From: an uncultured Cohaesibacter sp.
GTDB lineage: Bacteria; Pseudomonadota; Alphaproteobacteria; Rhizobiales; Cohaesibacteraceae
Direction of reading: 5' to 3'
NCBI RefSeq assembly: GCF_963664735.1
Contig: NZ_OY761553.1
Coordinates: forward strand, 1,503,303-1,567,302
DNA: 64,000 bases
Positions 1 through 8,444 of this stretch are shown in pieces. Numbering within the stretch: the first letter of the stretch is position 1; each line of letters opens with the position of its first letter. A program made the translations under genes and the position numbers. Below the pieces are notes generated by a model. The model was given only the letters and a program-made list of their open reading frames with translations. It had not been told where the DNA came from and searched no databases.

Positions 1-110
1 GGACAAACGGATACCGCGCAAGACAGTGATGCTTCCTGCAATGAACAAAGCACGCCAGAATTCGGGCGCAGGACCATAAGACCCAACAACAGTTGACCGA
101 CCTTCATATT
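1..110. other. Left edge; possible gene ends not assignable
   Basis: This 110-base edge precedes a bidirectional terminator. On the plus strand, one frame stays open from base 2 to a TAA at 77-79 and another from base 1 to a TGA at 94-96. One minus-strand frame is also open through the window edge, but it has no start codon with a ribosome site. A plus-strand gene tail is the simplest reading because the terminator follows. The remaining 25-31 codons carry no motif I recognise, so no product is given. Confidence 0.25.
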
Positions 111-120
111 TTGAGATGAA

Positions 121-153
121 AAAACCGGAGCCTTTTCAGAACTCCGGTTTTTG
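121..153. terminator. Bidirectional intrinsic terminator
   Basis: The 10-bp stem AAAACCGGAG (121-130) pairs with CTCCGGTTTT (142-151), leaving an 11-base loop. A T run follows the stem on both strands. It lies 34 bases beyond the stop of the minus-strand DUF1491 gene and just after whatever gene ends at the left edge, so it probably serves both. Confidence 0.85.
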
Positions 154-186
154 CTATTTAAGCAAAGGCATCGTCTTGCACATTTG

Positions 187-534
187 TCAGTCTTCCACCA
201 CTAGCAAATCGTGGCTTCCGCTGGCGCACTCAGTTTCCAAAACCCAGAAATCACTATCAAACTTGGCTTCTTTTTCCAGTCTGTCCATGATTTCAAATGG
301 ATCAACATCGCCAAGACACCGGCGAAACAAGCGGTCTCCCAGCCTTGAATGTTCTTCAGAATATGAAAGCTGGCTTGCCGGTTCATAAAGATCGTTTGTG
401 CCGTCCAATTTATCAACTCGAACGAAAATGGCTCCCGCCTCTTTTGCTCCTCGGCGCATAAGGACGGATGGCTTGCCTGCGGAGTTTCTCCGGCGCAAGT
501 ATGCTGAGACCCAAAGGTCGGAGGTTAGGCGCAT
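187..534 (-). CDS. DUF1491 family protein
   Basis: This 115-residue soluble protein matches the alphaproteobacterial DUF1491 family in length and layout. It has a basic N-terminus (MRLTSDLWVSAYLRRR), a central segment typical of the family (GAIFVRVDKLDG), and an acidic C-terminus ending in LLVVED. It has no signal peptide or membrane segment. The function of the family is unknown. It is the last gene of a minus-strand series with the peptidoglycan-binding protein and the DivJ-like kinase. As far as I recall, the same order occurs in other Hyphomicrobiales, which suggests a shared cell-envelope or cell-cycle role; that is inference. Confidence 0.8.
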   Translation of the reverse strand: MRLTSDLWVSAYLRRRNSAGKPSVLMRRGAKEAGAIFVRVDKLDGTNDLYEPASQLSYSEEHSRLGDRLFRRCLGDVDPFEIMDRLEKEAKFDSDFWVLETECASGSHDLLVVED

Positions 535-559
535 TGATTATCAACTTAAGAGAGTTTGG

Positions 560-1519
560 TTAGCCCAGATCAAGATAGCCCATGACCATCATTTCTTGAA
601 GAAGGCGATCATTCACTTGACCGGTCACGGGATGACCGCGGCTGCGTTGAAAGTTTGCGATGGCTGACTTGGTACGACTTCCCATAACGCCGTCAACCGT
701 GAGATTTTCGTAGCCGATTTTCTTCAAAGCCTTCTGCACTTTAACAAGGATCGGATCCCCTGCGCTGCTTTGTGCAGATGCCGAAGGGATATTCTCGGGA
801 GGAACAGGACCAGCATTGACCAGTTCGACCGGTGCCGGGCTGGTTACAGGGCTATAAGCGGGTTTGGCCGCCGTTTGCCCGGTTGTACCAGAACTCGATT
901 TGGCCTCATGCGGCTTGATGCGCGGTAGCGCCTCCAGACTTTGCGGTTCAGATAGCTCCTGCTCCGTCTCTTGAGCAAGCCCTTGAGGCTGAGGCACAGG
1001 ATGCACAGGCAGAACTCCCGGCATCACGCTTTGTGCTGTAGACTGGACTGATGAAGACTCAACAGGCAGTCTTTCAACTTTAGCCACACGGACCGGAGCA
1101 ATCTGTTTGCGCCCTATTACGATGTCGTAAAGTTCCTGAGAAACTGCGCCGGTTACCTTCATGCCGATAGCGTCCTGATAGGCGGCAATCGCTTCTTTGG
1201 TCTGGGCACCTTCGACCCCATCAATCGGACCAACATAGTAGCCGGAAATCGTCAGAGCATTTTGAATGGAAAGCGTCATCGCGGTTTTGTTGACCTGAAT
1301 AGCAGCCTGGCTGGATGACCTTGAACCTTTCTGCGCATTCAGATTTTCATTTCTGACGCTATTCATAATTTGATATTCGGCAGATTTTGGCTGACGGAAC
1401 AAGGCATTACCAATAATGGCAGTACTGGCTATCGCCATGACCAGAATGCCAACCAGGGTGAGCGGACTTGTCTTCCTCTCATCTTCCCAGTTTTCATAAT
1501 CGTCATATGTCTCTGACAT
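560..1519 (-). CDS. Membrane-anchored peptidoglycan-binding domain protein
   Basis: The protein has 319 residues from the ATG at 1519, which has AGAGGC upstream; an ATG at 1555 has no ribosome site and is not used. A short acidic cytoplasmic segment is followed by one transmembrane helix (about residues 19-41, LTLVGILVMAIASTAIIGNA). A PG_binding_1 fold follows at about 80-140 (NALTISGYYVGPIDGVEG). Then comes a long Pro/Ser/Ala/Gln-rich linker and a second PG_binding_1 fold at the C-terminus (ALKKIGYENLTVDGVMGSRT). The two domains should bind cell-wall peptides in the periplasm. No catalytic domain is visible. It lies between DUF1491 and the DivJ-like kinase and may couple wall state to division, but this is inference. 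Confidence 0.85.
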   Translation of the reverse strand: MSETYDDYENWEDERKTSPLTLVGILVMAIASTAIIGNALFRQPKSAEYQIMNSVRNENLNAQKGSRSSSQAAIQVNKTAMTLSIQNALTISGYYVGPIDGVEGAQTKEAIAAYQDAIGMKVTGAVSQELYDIVIGRKQIAPVRVAKVERLPVESSSVQSTAQSVMPGVLPVHPVPQPQGLAQETEQELSEPQSLEALPRIKPHEAKSSSGTTGQTAAKPAYSPVTSPAPVELVNAGPVPPENIPSASAQSSAGDPILVKVQKALKKIGYENLTVDGVMGSRTKSAIANFQRSRGHPVTGQVNDRLLQEMMVMGYLDLG

Positions 1520-1601
1520 CGAATTGAGCCTCTTATGCAGTTGGTCTGCTATCATTCAAATTTCATTGCGGCGCAGCATTGTTTGTTCGAAACAAATCAA
1601 A

Positions 1602-3515
1602 TCAGGCCACTTTATTTGCCTTATCGCGAGTTGCTTCTTCTACGCTCTTTTCTTTGGAGTGTTCAAGAGCAACGACAGCATTGTCTTGTTGATTTTCACT
1701 AGACGGGTTTTCGATCGCCTTCATGTCAACAGGCAGGGTAATGGTAACCGTGGTGCCCTTGCCCAAGACACTGTCAATTATCATGCTGCCATGCTGTAGA
1801 TCGCTCAACCCTTTCACAATTGACAAGCCGATGCCGGCCCCCTCGAAACGGCGCTGAAGGCTATTTTCAGCCTGAACAAATGGCTTGCCCAATCTTGGAA
1901 TATCAGCCTTGTCAATGCCGATGCCACTGTCTGTTACAACCATCTCAATCTTGTTGTCGAGCTTCGCGCCCTTACGATTGCGCGCCCATTTTACGGACAC
2001 CATAACCTTGTCGCCGCGATCGCTGAATTTAAGCGCATTGGTGATAAGGTTCAGCAAGATCTGACGACATGCCCGTGGATCCAAGCAGACATCGCGGATG
2101 TCTTCGTCATTCTTGCTGTAGAGCGTGATACCGCGTGTTTCCGCATCGGCCTGCATCATCTTGCAGCAGCTCTCTGACAGGTCCTTGATATCAAAATGCT
2201 GCGGAGCGACCTCAAAGTTACCGGACTCGATGCGAGACATATCCAGAAGCGCATTGACCAGCTGCAGCAGATGATTACCGCCGTTGTGAATCAATTCTGC
2301 ATATTCAACGGTTTTGGCTTCGTTATTATGGATCAGATCTGGATGGCAAAGGATTTCGGAAAAGCCGATAATCGTGTTCAAAGGCGTACGCAATTCGTGG
2401 GTTACGTTGGCCAGAAAGCGCGTTTTGCTATCATTGGCCATCTCAGCTTCCTTGCGGGCGTCATCCAACGCCAAAGCCTGCTGCTTGCGTTTACTGATAT
2501 CTCTAGTGGCGCAGATCGCGCCAATGATGATGCCCTGCTCATTGCGCTCTGGAGCACATTTCATTTCGCACCAACGAAGCTCTTCGTTTCGATCAGCCTC
2601 TGATTGGACCGAGAGATCTTCCTGCCCTTCAGCCATAATGCGCAGTTCAACCGTGATCGGAAGAGCATTCAGGCTCTTGCTGTTCATGCAATCTGAAAGC
2701 GCCTGCAAAAAGGCAGGTCGATCCGGAATGTGAATTTTTTGAAACAGACCGTTGCCTAACAGAGCCTCTGGCTTTGCGTTGATCAACTGCTCAGCCGTAG
2801 GAGAGGCAAAAGTGACATCGCCACTACGATCATGTCTGGTAATCATGTCCGAGATTGTATCTGCGATGGAACGATACCGCATTTCTTCGGCCTGCAAATC
2901 GCACAAACGGCTGCGATGCAACATTTCGATACGGATGGCCAGCATACCCGCATACAGGATCGCTGCGAGTATGGATGATGCGCCAACCAACGACAAACCA
3001 GCCCTCGACAATGGAGCAAAGTGAATGACATCAAGCGAGGAGAGCAGCCACAGCAATCCAACAGATGAGAGGCAGATGAGAAGAGACTGCTTTACGATTT
3101 TCTGATTGCCCGAGAGAGCAACCTCCAACGGAATAACGGCTAGCCAAATCAAATGCGGCGATTGTAATCCGCCGGTCATGCTTGCAATCCAGCAGACAAA
3201 GGCAGCGGTTGTTATCGATGTCAACAAAAAGGCATTGGCCAACTTGCCGGTCTTGGAAAGATAAACGACAGAAAGCAATGGGGCGAGCATCCAGAGTGGC
3301 AGCAGCGTAAGTCCCGAAAGGGAAGCTGTTTCTGAGGCACCTGCAATCAGAATAACCACCGGCAAGGCAGCCAGAGCCAACAGGCCTACGACCAAATGAA
3401 GCCCTATGAACAGGGCGTGGAGGGCCTTGTCCTTTTCGCACAGTTTGCTGGGCTCATATAGGAGACCGTTGATAACAGACCGCAGGGGCGACTTGTCCCA
3501 AAAGGCGTCGAGCAC
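1602..3515 (-). CDS. PAS-domain sensor histidine kinase, DivJ-like
   Basis: This 637-residue membrane histidine kinase has five or six hydrophobic helices in residues 30-195. A PAS domain follows (about 205-345, ending RDISKRKQQALALDDARKE). Next are a HisKA dimerisation domain with the phospho-accepting H-box FLANVTHELRTPLNTIIGFS, and a HATPase_c domain with the N box (LLNLITNALKFSD), G1 (DSGIGIDK) and G2 (GAGIGLSIVKGL). The H-box sequence and multi-helix N-terminus match the DivJ/PleC group that acts on DivK and PleD in the alphaproteobacterial cell cycle. The neighbourhood fits DivJ, but PleC or PdhS relatives cannot be excluded, so no symbol is given. The C-terminus carries a 40-residue charged tail. 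Confidence 0.85.
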   Translation of the reverse strand: MLDAFWDKSPLRSVINGLLYEPSKLCEKDKALHALFIGLHLVVGLLALAALPVVILIAGASETASLSGLTLLPLWMLAPLLSVVYLSKTGKLANAFLLTSITTAAFVCWIASMTGGLQSPHLIWLAVIPLEVALSGNQKIVKQSLLICLSSVGLLWLLSSLDVIHFAPLSRAGLSLVGASSILAAILYAGMLAIRIEMLHRSRLCDLQAEEMRYRSIADTISDMITRHDRSGDVTFASPTAEQLINAKPEALLGNGLFQKIHIPDRPAFLQALSDCMNSKSLNALPITVELRIMAEGQEDLSVQSEADRNEELRWCEMKCAPERNEQGIIIGAICATRDISKRKQQALALDDARKEAEMANDSKTRFLANVTHELRTPLNTIIGFSEILCHPDLIHNNEAKTVEYAELIHNGGNHLLQLVNALLDMSRIESGNFEVAPQHFDIKDLSESCCKMMQADAETRGITLYSKNDEDIRDVCLDPRACRQILLNLITNALKFSDRGDKVMVSVKWARNRKGAKLDNKIEMVVTDSGIGIDKADIPRLGKPFVQAENSLQRRFEGAGIGLSIVKGLSDLQHGSMIIDSVLGKGTTVTITLPVDMKAIENPSSENQQDNAVVALEHSKEKSVEEATRDKANKVA

Positions 3516-4128
3516 GTTTTAACCTCACCTGGCTTATGGCTCTTCTTGACTTGAAGCCATAAAGTTACGCAATACAAACACAGGTCGCCGAACCTTCGTC
3601 GACGGGTAGCGTTGCAGCTAGAGTGCCATGCAGACTTTTAAGGAACGCTAAAAAACCGAGCGTCAGCTCACCACTTATTATGATGAACAATTGGTTTTCG
3701 CCATTTCTGGCCCAGAAACAGTTGGTATGGTTAATTTTCTCCTAGCAGAACAGTAATGTAAAACCCATTTTCTCATTAATTACAATGCCATAAAACTCTT
3801 CCACAGCTGTTTATAGCTTTCAGGATTCGCGCTCGGAAGCTACGGAAAGAGGCGAATTGTCGAAAATTCCCAACAAGCAAAAAGGGCCGTTTTCTGCGAT
3901 TGCGCAAGCAGGTTAACACAACCTTACAAGATAGTTCGAATTTGAGTCTATTTTGACTCGTTCTTTAAAACTGCTTTTGACACCCTTGCGATATCTTAAA
4001 ACCATCAACGGCGCATCCTAAAGCGGAAACAATAAACCGTAAGAAGTGATGCCCAAATGTTGGGAATAGACGGGTATCGCCTAGCATTGTTTCAATCGGG
4101 CGCAAGTGGGAAGTGAAAGGGCGTGGGA
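3516..4128. other. Intergenic region between divergent kinase and DUF5330 genes
   Basis: This stretch of about 610 bases holds no gene I can support. It is AT-rich in its right half and should contain both divergent promoters. It has two GANTC (CcrM-type) sites in inverted orientation at 3944-3948 and 3955-3959. It also has two imperfect CtrA-like sites (TTAA-N7-TTAA, each with three of the four outer bases of the second half matching) at 3638-3652 and 3913-3927. These weak motif matches fit cell-cycle control of the neighbouring kinase but are not proof. Confidence 0.4.
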
Positions 4129-4503
4129 ATGTCATTTCTTATAAGGGCCGCCTTTTGGTTGTCGCTGGTTATCTTGATTTTGCCAGCCGATCAGGAAACA
4201 ACAGCGGATTCTGCAAAGCTATCGACGACGGAAGCTCTGATTGCTGCGCAAGCAACGCTAAAAGACTTTACTTCATTCTGTTCGCGGCAACCTGACGTTT
4301 GCGCGGCGGGTGAAGTGGCGCTGGACAATTTCTCCGCCAAGGCACGCTATGGAGCCAAGCAGCTCTATATGTATCTAGATGGAGAAGATGCTGCCCAGCC
4401 GTCCGCTGAGAATGAATTGGCAATGAATGAAACCATGGCCAATCAAAAAGAATTTGAACAAGAAAACAAAGCTATTGATGCCCTGATACGCAGCGCCGAC
4501 TAG
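4129..4503 (+). CDS. DUF5330 domain protein
   Basis: A 124-residue protein from the ATG at 4129, which has AAAGGG eight bases upstream; a GTG two codons earlier is possible. It starts with a hydrophobic helix (MSFLIRAAFWLSLVILIL) that is a signal anchor or signal peptide. The central part (TTEALIAAQATLKDFTSFCS), with two cysteines in CSRQPDVC, is typical of DUF5330 in Hyphomicrobiales. The C-terminus is acidic and probably helical. Function is unknown. It is divergent from the DivJ-like kinase and upstream of sufE. Confidence 0.75.
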   Translation: MSFLIRAAFWLSLVILILPADQETTADSAKLSTTEALIAAQATLKDFTSFCSRQPDVCAAGEVALDNFSAKARYGAKQLYMYLDGEDAAQPSAENELAMNETMANQKEFEQENKAIDALIRSAD

Positions 4504-4851
4504 GCCGCGACCACGGTTTTCAAGCAAAACACAATAAAGGAAAAGTGAGGAAATTACAGAATTTCGGTCCACGTCCTTCCCCATAGGCAGGTCCGAACTC
4601 CAGGTCAGAGGCCTGATGCAAGCTCATTTGTTATTCACTGACAACGGCCTCATCAACCGCGTTTGCATCTAGCACCTGACCGTACTCGTCCCACTGGGCC
4701 AGTGGCCGCGCCGAAATGAACCAGCCCTTCATTTCGGCGCTTTTCTTTTGTCAAATCTCATCAGCACATATAAGCACAGAATACTTGCTCCTCGTCATGG
4801 GCTTCTTTACTGTAGGCGCATCGAACATCATTCTTTATAATCGAGACCGAT
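4504..4851 (+). other. Non-coding stretch with hairpins; possible small RNA or 3' UTR
   Basis: No convincing protein gene lies between DUF5330 and sufE. The plus strand has a perfect hairpin CCACTG-GGC-CAGTGG (4691-4705) directly followed by a strong terminator (4708-4745), which is 200 bases past the DUF5330 stop. The stretch 4556-4707 therefore lies inside a transcript, either a long 3' UTR or a separate small RNA. I compared it by eye with SRP RNA, 6S RNA and tmRNA features and found no match. Confidence 0.35.
4708..4745 (+). terminator. Intrinsic terminator before sufE
   Basis: A perfect 13-bp inverted repeat, GCGCCGAAATGAA (4708-4720) with TTCATTTCGGCGC (4728-4740), encloses a 7-base loop. 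TTTTCTTTT follows, so it acts on the plus strand. Confidence 0.9.
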
Positions 4852-5274
4852 ATGCCATTGACGATTGACGAAATAATCGAAAATTTCTCCTATATTGACG
4901 ACTGGGAAGAGCGCTATCGCTATGTCATCGAACTTGGACGCGAACTGGAAGAACTGCCACCAGAGGTGCTAAACTCCGACAACAAGGTCGAAGGCTGCGT
5001 CTCTCAGGTGTGGCTGACAACTGAAGTCAGTGGTCCTGACACCAATCCGATACTGAGCTTCAAGGGAGACAGTGACGCTCACATCGTCAAGGGGCTGGTC
5101 GCCATCGCCTTGGCCACATTTTCGGGAAAAACAGCTCAAGAAATTCTGGAAACGGATGCGGAAGCCATCTTTGGTCAAATCGGCCTTAGAGACCATTTGA
5201 CTCCGCAGAGGTCAAATGGTCTTTCGGCGATGATAGGCCGCATCAAGGCGGATGCTCAAAAAGCGTTGGGTTAA
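4852..5274 (+). CDS. sufE: SufE family Fe-S assembly sulfur acceptor
   Basis: A 140-residue cytoplasmic protein of the usual SufE length. Typical SufE features are the N-terminal helix with DDWEERYRYVIELGRELEELP and the active-site loop NKVEGCVSQVWL. In that loop Cys49 should accept persulfide sulfur from the cysteine desulfurase SufS and pass it to the SufBCD scaffold. The C-terminal half (IVKGLVAIALATFSGKTAQE) is also typical. No other suf gene is in the window, so this is a stand-alone copy, as often seen in alphaproteobacteria. Its stop codon shares a TTAA palindrome with the stop of the convergent DUF6456 gene, leaving no room for a terminator. Confidence 0.93.
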   Translation: MPLTIDEIIENFSYIDDWEERYRYVIELGRELEELPPEVLNSDNKVEGCVSQVWLTTEVSGPDTNPILSFKGDSDAHIVKGLVAIALATFSGKTAQEILETDAEAIFGQIGLRDHLTPQRSNGLSAMIGRIKADAQKALG

Positions 5275-5789
5275 CGCGACAGGTTTGGGCGAAAGTCTTC
5301 AGTGCCCCAATGACGCAAGCGACTTTGATCCGGGCCTTTGGCCTCATCTGACAACCCATAGTGGCGGGCCAGTTTTCCAAGTGCCATGGAAAGAACCAGT
5401 TTGGCTGATCTGGCAGGCCAATTGCGACTACGTTCCATTTCTTCAAGACCTTTGGAAAAGCAGCAGAAGTCAATCAGAGGATCTGCGAACTCTTCGCCCA
5501 CGTAGCACAGCGCACGTCGAAACCGGCTTTGTGCATCCAAAGCTGAAGCGCCCAGATCTCGATTGCCCTGCCCTTTTCTTGCATTTTTTGAAACTGCACC
5601 TTCTGTTTCGCCCAACCTCCGCCAGTCCACACCAAGCGAATGGACGATATGTCCCCTTTCAAAGTCGCGTTGCAATCTTTCACCGGCTTGAACCTGGCTG
5701 GTCGTTAGGTAGTTTGTTCCATCGCTTTTTTTGCGGCTAGCCAATAGCTGTAGCGGACTTTCATTCGTGGTACGGCTTTTGCGTTTCAT
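5271..5789 (-). CDS. DUF6456 domain protein
   Basis: A 172-residue soluble, basic protein. The middle (about 35-110) has the DUF6456 pattern LTTSQVQAGERLQRDFERGH, LGVDWRRL and LDAQSRFRRALCYVG. The C-terminus, with SAKLVLSMALGKLARHYGL, looks helical and may bind DNA. It overlaps the upstream DnaA-C-like gene by four bases (ATGA), so the two are translationally coupled. The family has no established function that I know. Pairing with a DnaA-like DNA-binding domain suggests a regulatory role. The stop overlaps that of sufE on the opposite strand. Confidence 0.75.
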   Translation of the reverse strand: MKRKSRTTNESPLQLLASRKKSDGTNYLTTSQVQAGERLQRDFERGHIVHSLGVDWRRLGETEGAVSKNARKGQGNRDLGASALDAQSRFRRALCYVGEEFADPLIDFCCFSKGLEEMERSRNWPARSAKLVLSMALGKLARHYGLSDEAKGPDQSRLRHWGTEDFRPNLSR

Positions 5790-6196
5790 TTAGCCCTCTT
5801 ACAAGTAAGCGGCGTTAGCAACATGATTGTTTCCAATGAGCTTTCAAGGATGTTCAGCAGAAGTTCAATTTCTTCTTCATCCCGTCGCTCTTCCACCACA
5901 CGGCAAGCATAGGCGACGGTTGTCCTGTCCCGTTGATAGTGCCGGGCAATGTCCTTCAAGGGATAACTCAAGACAACATGGCTGAGATACATTGCAACCT
6001 GTCTTGCGAAGGCAACGCTCTTACGACATCTTGTACCTGCATGGAGCGCACTACGAGGCAGTCTGTAGACCCTGGCTACCAGTTCATCAACAAGTGAAAG
6101 GGCGGGTATTCTTTCAGAAGAAAATTGATCCGTTTTATGCAATGCATTTTCATAGCTTCCATGTGCTGGTTCGCAAAAGTCCAATCCAGTTTCCAT
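5786..6196 (-). CDS. DnaA C-terminal-like helix-turn-helix protein
   Basis: A 136-residue protein whose residues 40-110 resemble domain IV of DnaA, the DnaA-box binding part: RKSVAFARQVAMYLSHVVLS, then YPLKDIARHYQRDRTTVAYA and CRVVEERR. It lacks the AAA+ ATPase of true DnaA, so it cannot start replication by itself but could bind related DNA sites. It is the first gene of a two-gene unit with DUF6456 (ATGA overlap). The C-terminal 30 residues are leucine-rich and helical. Stand-alone DnaA-C-like proteins are common in Hyphomicrobiales and mostly uncharacterised. Confidence 0.75.
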   Translation of the reverse strand: METGLDFCEPAHGSYENALHKTDQFSSERIPALSLVDELVARVYRLPRSALHAGTRCRKSVAFARQVAMYLSHVVLSYPLKDIARHYQRDRTTVAYACRVVEERRDEEEIELLLNILESSLETIMLLTPLTCKRAK

Positions 6197-6441
6197 AATT
6201 CACTCCGTATTGGGTCATATTGGTTGATCTAAAAGATACACAACACTATACAACCCACGAGTGTAATAGGAATAAATTCCCGCATAAATTATAAAGACAA
6301 AATTTATGCACGCCCGAATAAACGGGAAGAATCTGCCAATCTCAGCCACTAGGCATAGCTCGATTTCTCAGGAAAACCGTTTTTAACTAATCAATTTACT
6401 CTCCTTGATCCCACACGTCACAACCGTTCGACAATCGGGAT

Positions 6442-6906
6442 ATGAACCATCTCACACTCGTGCCAGAACGTGGCAATAGCTTAATGTTTTCGGCGATAGC
6501 TGAACGCGTAAAGCATCAAGGCGTCATCCCCAACACATGCAGTCGAACCTGTGCCCAAACAAAATCAAAGGAAAAAACGAAAGCTGAATATCAAAGCCCG
6601 CCGTTATTCTACCGAGAAATGATACGCTGTGGGGAAAAGCACTATGAGCGGAACAGAGATTTGCCCGGATTGCTGCATCTATTCCCTCAAGATATCGAAA
6701 AACTGGAAGCGGAAAAGCCAGGAGCGGTTCTTGTAAAGATTGCTCAGGCGCTCACGGCGGAAAAGCGACGAGCCCGATCGGGGCACTATCGTTATTCCCT
6801 TTTGCGGCATATTGGTCTGACGCAGGCACTGGCGGCCGAAAAGATGCGCTTGGTTCACCCCCTAGCCCCTCAAGGAAGAATTCCTGCGAAGCCGATTGAA
6901 CGGTAA
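6442..6906 (+). CDS. Conserved hypothetical protein
   Basis: A 154-residue protein rich in Lys, Arg and Glu with no signal peptide or membrane helix. The N-terminal 45 residues are poorly structured. The middle (about 52-115) is helical, with FYREMIRCGEKHYERNRDLP and LLHLFPQDIEKLEAEKPGAV, followed by QALTAEKRRARSGHYRYSLL. I do not recognise the family. The gene lies between the divergent DnaA-C-like gene and convergent mucR and ends just before a shared terminator. A nucleic-acid or regulatory role would fit its charge but is speculation. Confidence 0.6.
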   Translation: MNHLTLVPERGNSLMFSAIAERVKHQGVIPNTCSRTCAQTKSKEKTKAEYQSPPLFYREMIRCGEKHYERNRDLPGLLHLFPQDIEKLEAEKPGAVLVKIAQALTAEKRRARSGHYRYSLLRHIGLTQALAAEKMRLVHPLAPQGRIPAKPIER

Positions 6907-6910
6907 CAAA

Positions 6911-6940
6911 AGCACAAAAAGGCAGCCGCTAGGCTGCCTT
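6911..6940 (-). terminator. Terminator downstream of mucR
   Basis: The stem AAGGCAGCC (6919-6927) pairs with GGCTGCCTT (6932-6940) around a GCTA loop. On the minus strand the stem is followed by TTTTTGTGCTTTTG, making it the mucR terminator. On the plus strand only a weak T tract follows, but it may also stop the convergent hypothetical gene. Confidence 0.85.
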
Positions 6941-6992
6941 CTTCGTCAGATCACTGGTGAGCTGGCTTTATACTGTGCCAAATGACACACAA

Positions 6993-7406
6993 TTATTTTT
7001 TGCGGCGCTGCTGGCCCAAGCCCATTTTCTTGGCAAGGCTAGAACGTGCTTCAGCGTAGCTCGGCGCTACCATTGGATAGTCTGCGGGCAGACCCCACTT
7101 TTCACGATATTCTTCTGGCGACAGATTGTAGTGGGTGCGAAGATGGCGTTTCAGCGACTTGAATTTTTTGCCGTCTTCCAGACAAACGATATAGTCTGGA
7201 GTGATGGATTTCTTGACGGAAATAGCGGGTTTTGGTGCTTCAACGACTTCCTCAGACACCGGACTTTTTGTATCTTCAAGAGCTTTGTAGATATCTCCAA
7301 TAAGACCGGAAAGATCATTAATTGGCACTGCGTTGTTGCTAACATAAGCAGAAACGATATCAGCGGTAAGCTCAATCAATACATTATTTTCTGTGTTTTC
7401 TGACAT
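6993..7406 (-). CDS. mucR: MucR/Ros zinc-finger transcriptional regulator
   Basis: A 137-residue Ros/MucR family protein. The N-terminal half (about 1-60) is the oligomerisation region. The prokaryotic zinc finger is visible as [22 protein letters not shown], with one Cys, one Asp and two His as metal ligands. It is followed by the conserved [20 protein letters not shown] and a basic tail. MucR proteins are H-NS-like silencers that bind AT-rich DNA and control exopolysaccharide, motility and cell-cycle genes. The 300 bases in front are strikingly AT-rich, fitting the known autoregulation of mucR genes, which I infer here. Confidence 0.95.
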   Translation of the reverse strand: MSENTENNVLIELTADIVSAYVSNNAVPINDLSGLIGDIYKALEDTKSPVSEEVVEAPKPAISVKKSITPDYIVCLEDGKKFKSLKRHLRTHYNLSPEEYREKWGLPADYPMVAPSYAEARSSLAKKMGLGQQRRKK

Positions 7407-7713
7407 AATCTGGACATTCTTTCCAATTGTTGCTCAAGATGATTGGGTATCACCTGAACAATCTGGCTCTCAACTGTTTGGCACAAGAGTCACCAATCTA
7501 AAAATTGATTTGGCTCATTGGTAATGTATCTGTCGTTTTACTTCAAGAAATAATAGATTTTTCTTTAGATGCTTGTGGGAAACAATCGTTAATCGCGAAA
7601 TTTTTCAAGTAATGCTAGATTTTGAAGTGTTTTTGAAACAAAAATTTAAAAAGGGAGTTTTCATAAACTCCCCTTAATAAAATTCGTATCACTAAGCGGG
7701 ATAGAGAAATCAC
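7407..7713. other. AT-rich mucR upstream region
   Basis: This stretch has many T and A runs and no gene. It carries the mucR promoter and the terminator of the mrp operon. AT-rich sequence with TA steps is the preferred target of MucR, so autoregulation is plausible. Confidence 0.4.
7641..7675 (-). terminator. Terminator of the mrp operon
   Basis: On the minus strand GGGAGTTT (reading from 7672) pairs with AAACTCCC (to 7653) around a four-base loop, and TTTTTAAATTTTTG follows. It sits about 40 bases after the mrpG stop. Confidence 0.85.
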
Positions 7714-8079
7714 TTAGTTATTCGAATTCTTATGCCTACTTTCAGCATATTCGTCGATTACTGTACCACCCCAGGGTTTTGTTCCTGTAGAATATGCCGC
7801 TTTTGCAACCAGATGTGCAGTGATCGGCGTCGTCAGAAGAAAAAAGACAATGCCAGCCAACGCACGGCTGAAGACATCGAATTCACCGGAATGAAGCGCC
7901 AGCGCCAATAGAGCGATACCAGATCCCAGCGTGCCTGCCTTGGAAGCAGAATGCATGCGCGTGAAAACATCGGGGAAGCGTAGCATACCGATTGATGCCG
8001 TGAGCACGAAGACTGCGCCCAGAAGCAACATCAATCCGACAAAAATGTCAAGAACCATACTGAATGTCATACTTATCAT
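7714..8079 (-). CDS. mrpG: Na+/H+ antiporter subunit G
   Basis: A 121-residue membrane protein with three transmembrane helices, the usual size for MrpG/MnhG. The family signature [20 protein letters not shown] follows the first helix, and the last helix contains [19 protein letters not shown]. It is the smallest hydrophobic subunit and the last gene of the operon. Its ATG overlaps the stop of mrpF (ATGA). The MrpA-G complex in the inner membrane exchanges Na+ for H+ and is needed for salt and alkali tolerance; all subunits are usually required. Confidence 0.95.
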   Translation of the reverse strand: MISMTFSMVLDIFVGLMLLLGAVFVLTASIGMLRFPDVFTRMHSASKAGTLGSGIALLALALHSGEFDVFSRALAGIVFFLLTTPITAHLVAKAAYSTGTKPWGGTVIDEYAESRHKNSNN

Positions 8080-8444
8080 TTTAGCGCCTCCATGGCTTCC
8101 TTGGCTTTATTGCTTGCTTCTGCGGCTTCTTTTTCGTCATAGAATTCCGAACTGTCTCCGTGATGCATGACAAATCGAGCAAAAGCCAAAGTGGACAGGA
8201 AGCCCACCAGTCCCAGCGCAATGGCAATGTCTGTATAGAGATAGAAGTCGGTTTTCACCCCGATGACCGCAATAAACCCAATTCCGACTGCAACCAGCAT
8301 ATCCAGCCCGATGATACGATCTGCCAGTGTCGGCCCCTTGATAATGCGATATGCCGTGAACAGGAAAGACAAGGACAGGATCATGAGTGTTATCAGGATT
8401 GCCACCTCAAGAAAGGAATAGGTATTCATAAGTGGATCAATCAT
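8076..8444 (-). CDS. mrpF: Na+/H+ antiporter subunit F
   Basis: A 122-residue protein with three transmembrane helices. The MrpF hallmark [20 protein letters not shown] follows the first helix. The C-terminal 30 residues (after [10 protein letters not shown]) are an Ala/Glu/Lys-rich cytoplasmic tail, longer than in many MrpF proteins. The ATG at 8444 overlaps the mrpE stop by ATGA, and the gene overlaps mrpG the same way. This coupling suggests equal production of the small subunits. Confidence 0.95.
   Translation of the reverse strand: MIDPLMNTYSFLEVAILITLMILSLSFLFTAYRIIKGPTLADRIIGLDMLVAVGIGFIAVIGVKTDFYLYTDIAIALGLVGFLSTLAFARFVMHHGDSSEFYDEKEAAEASNKAKEAMEALK

Noticed and set aside
4556..4710. 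Possible SRP RNA, 6S RNA or tmRNA
   Set aside because: None of the conserved core sequences of these RNAs could be found, so only a possible small RNA is noted.
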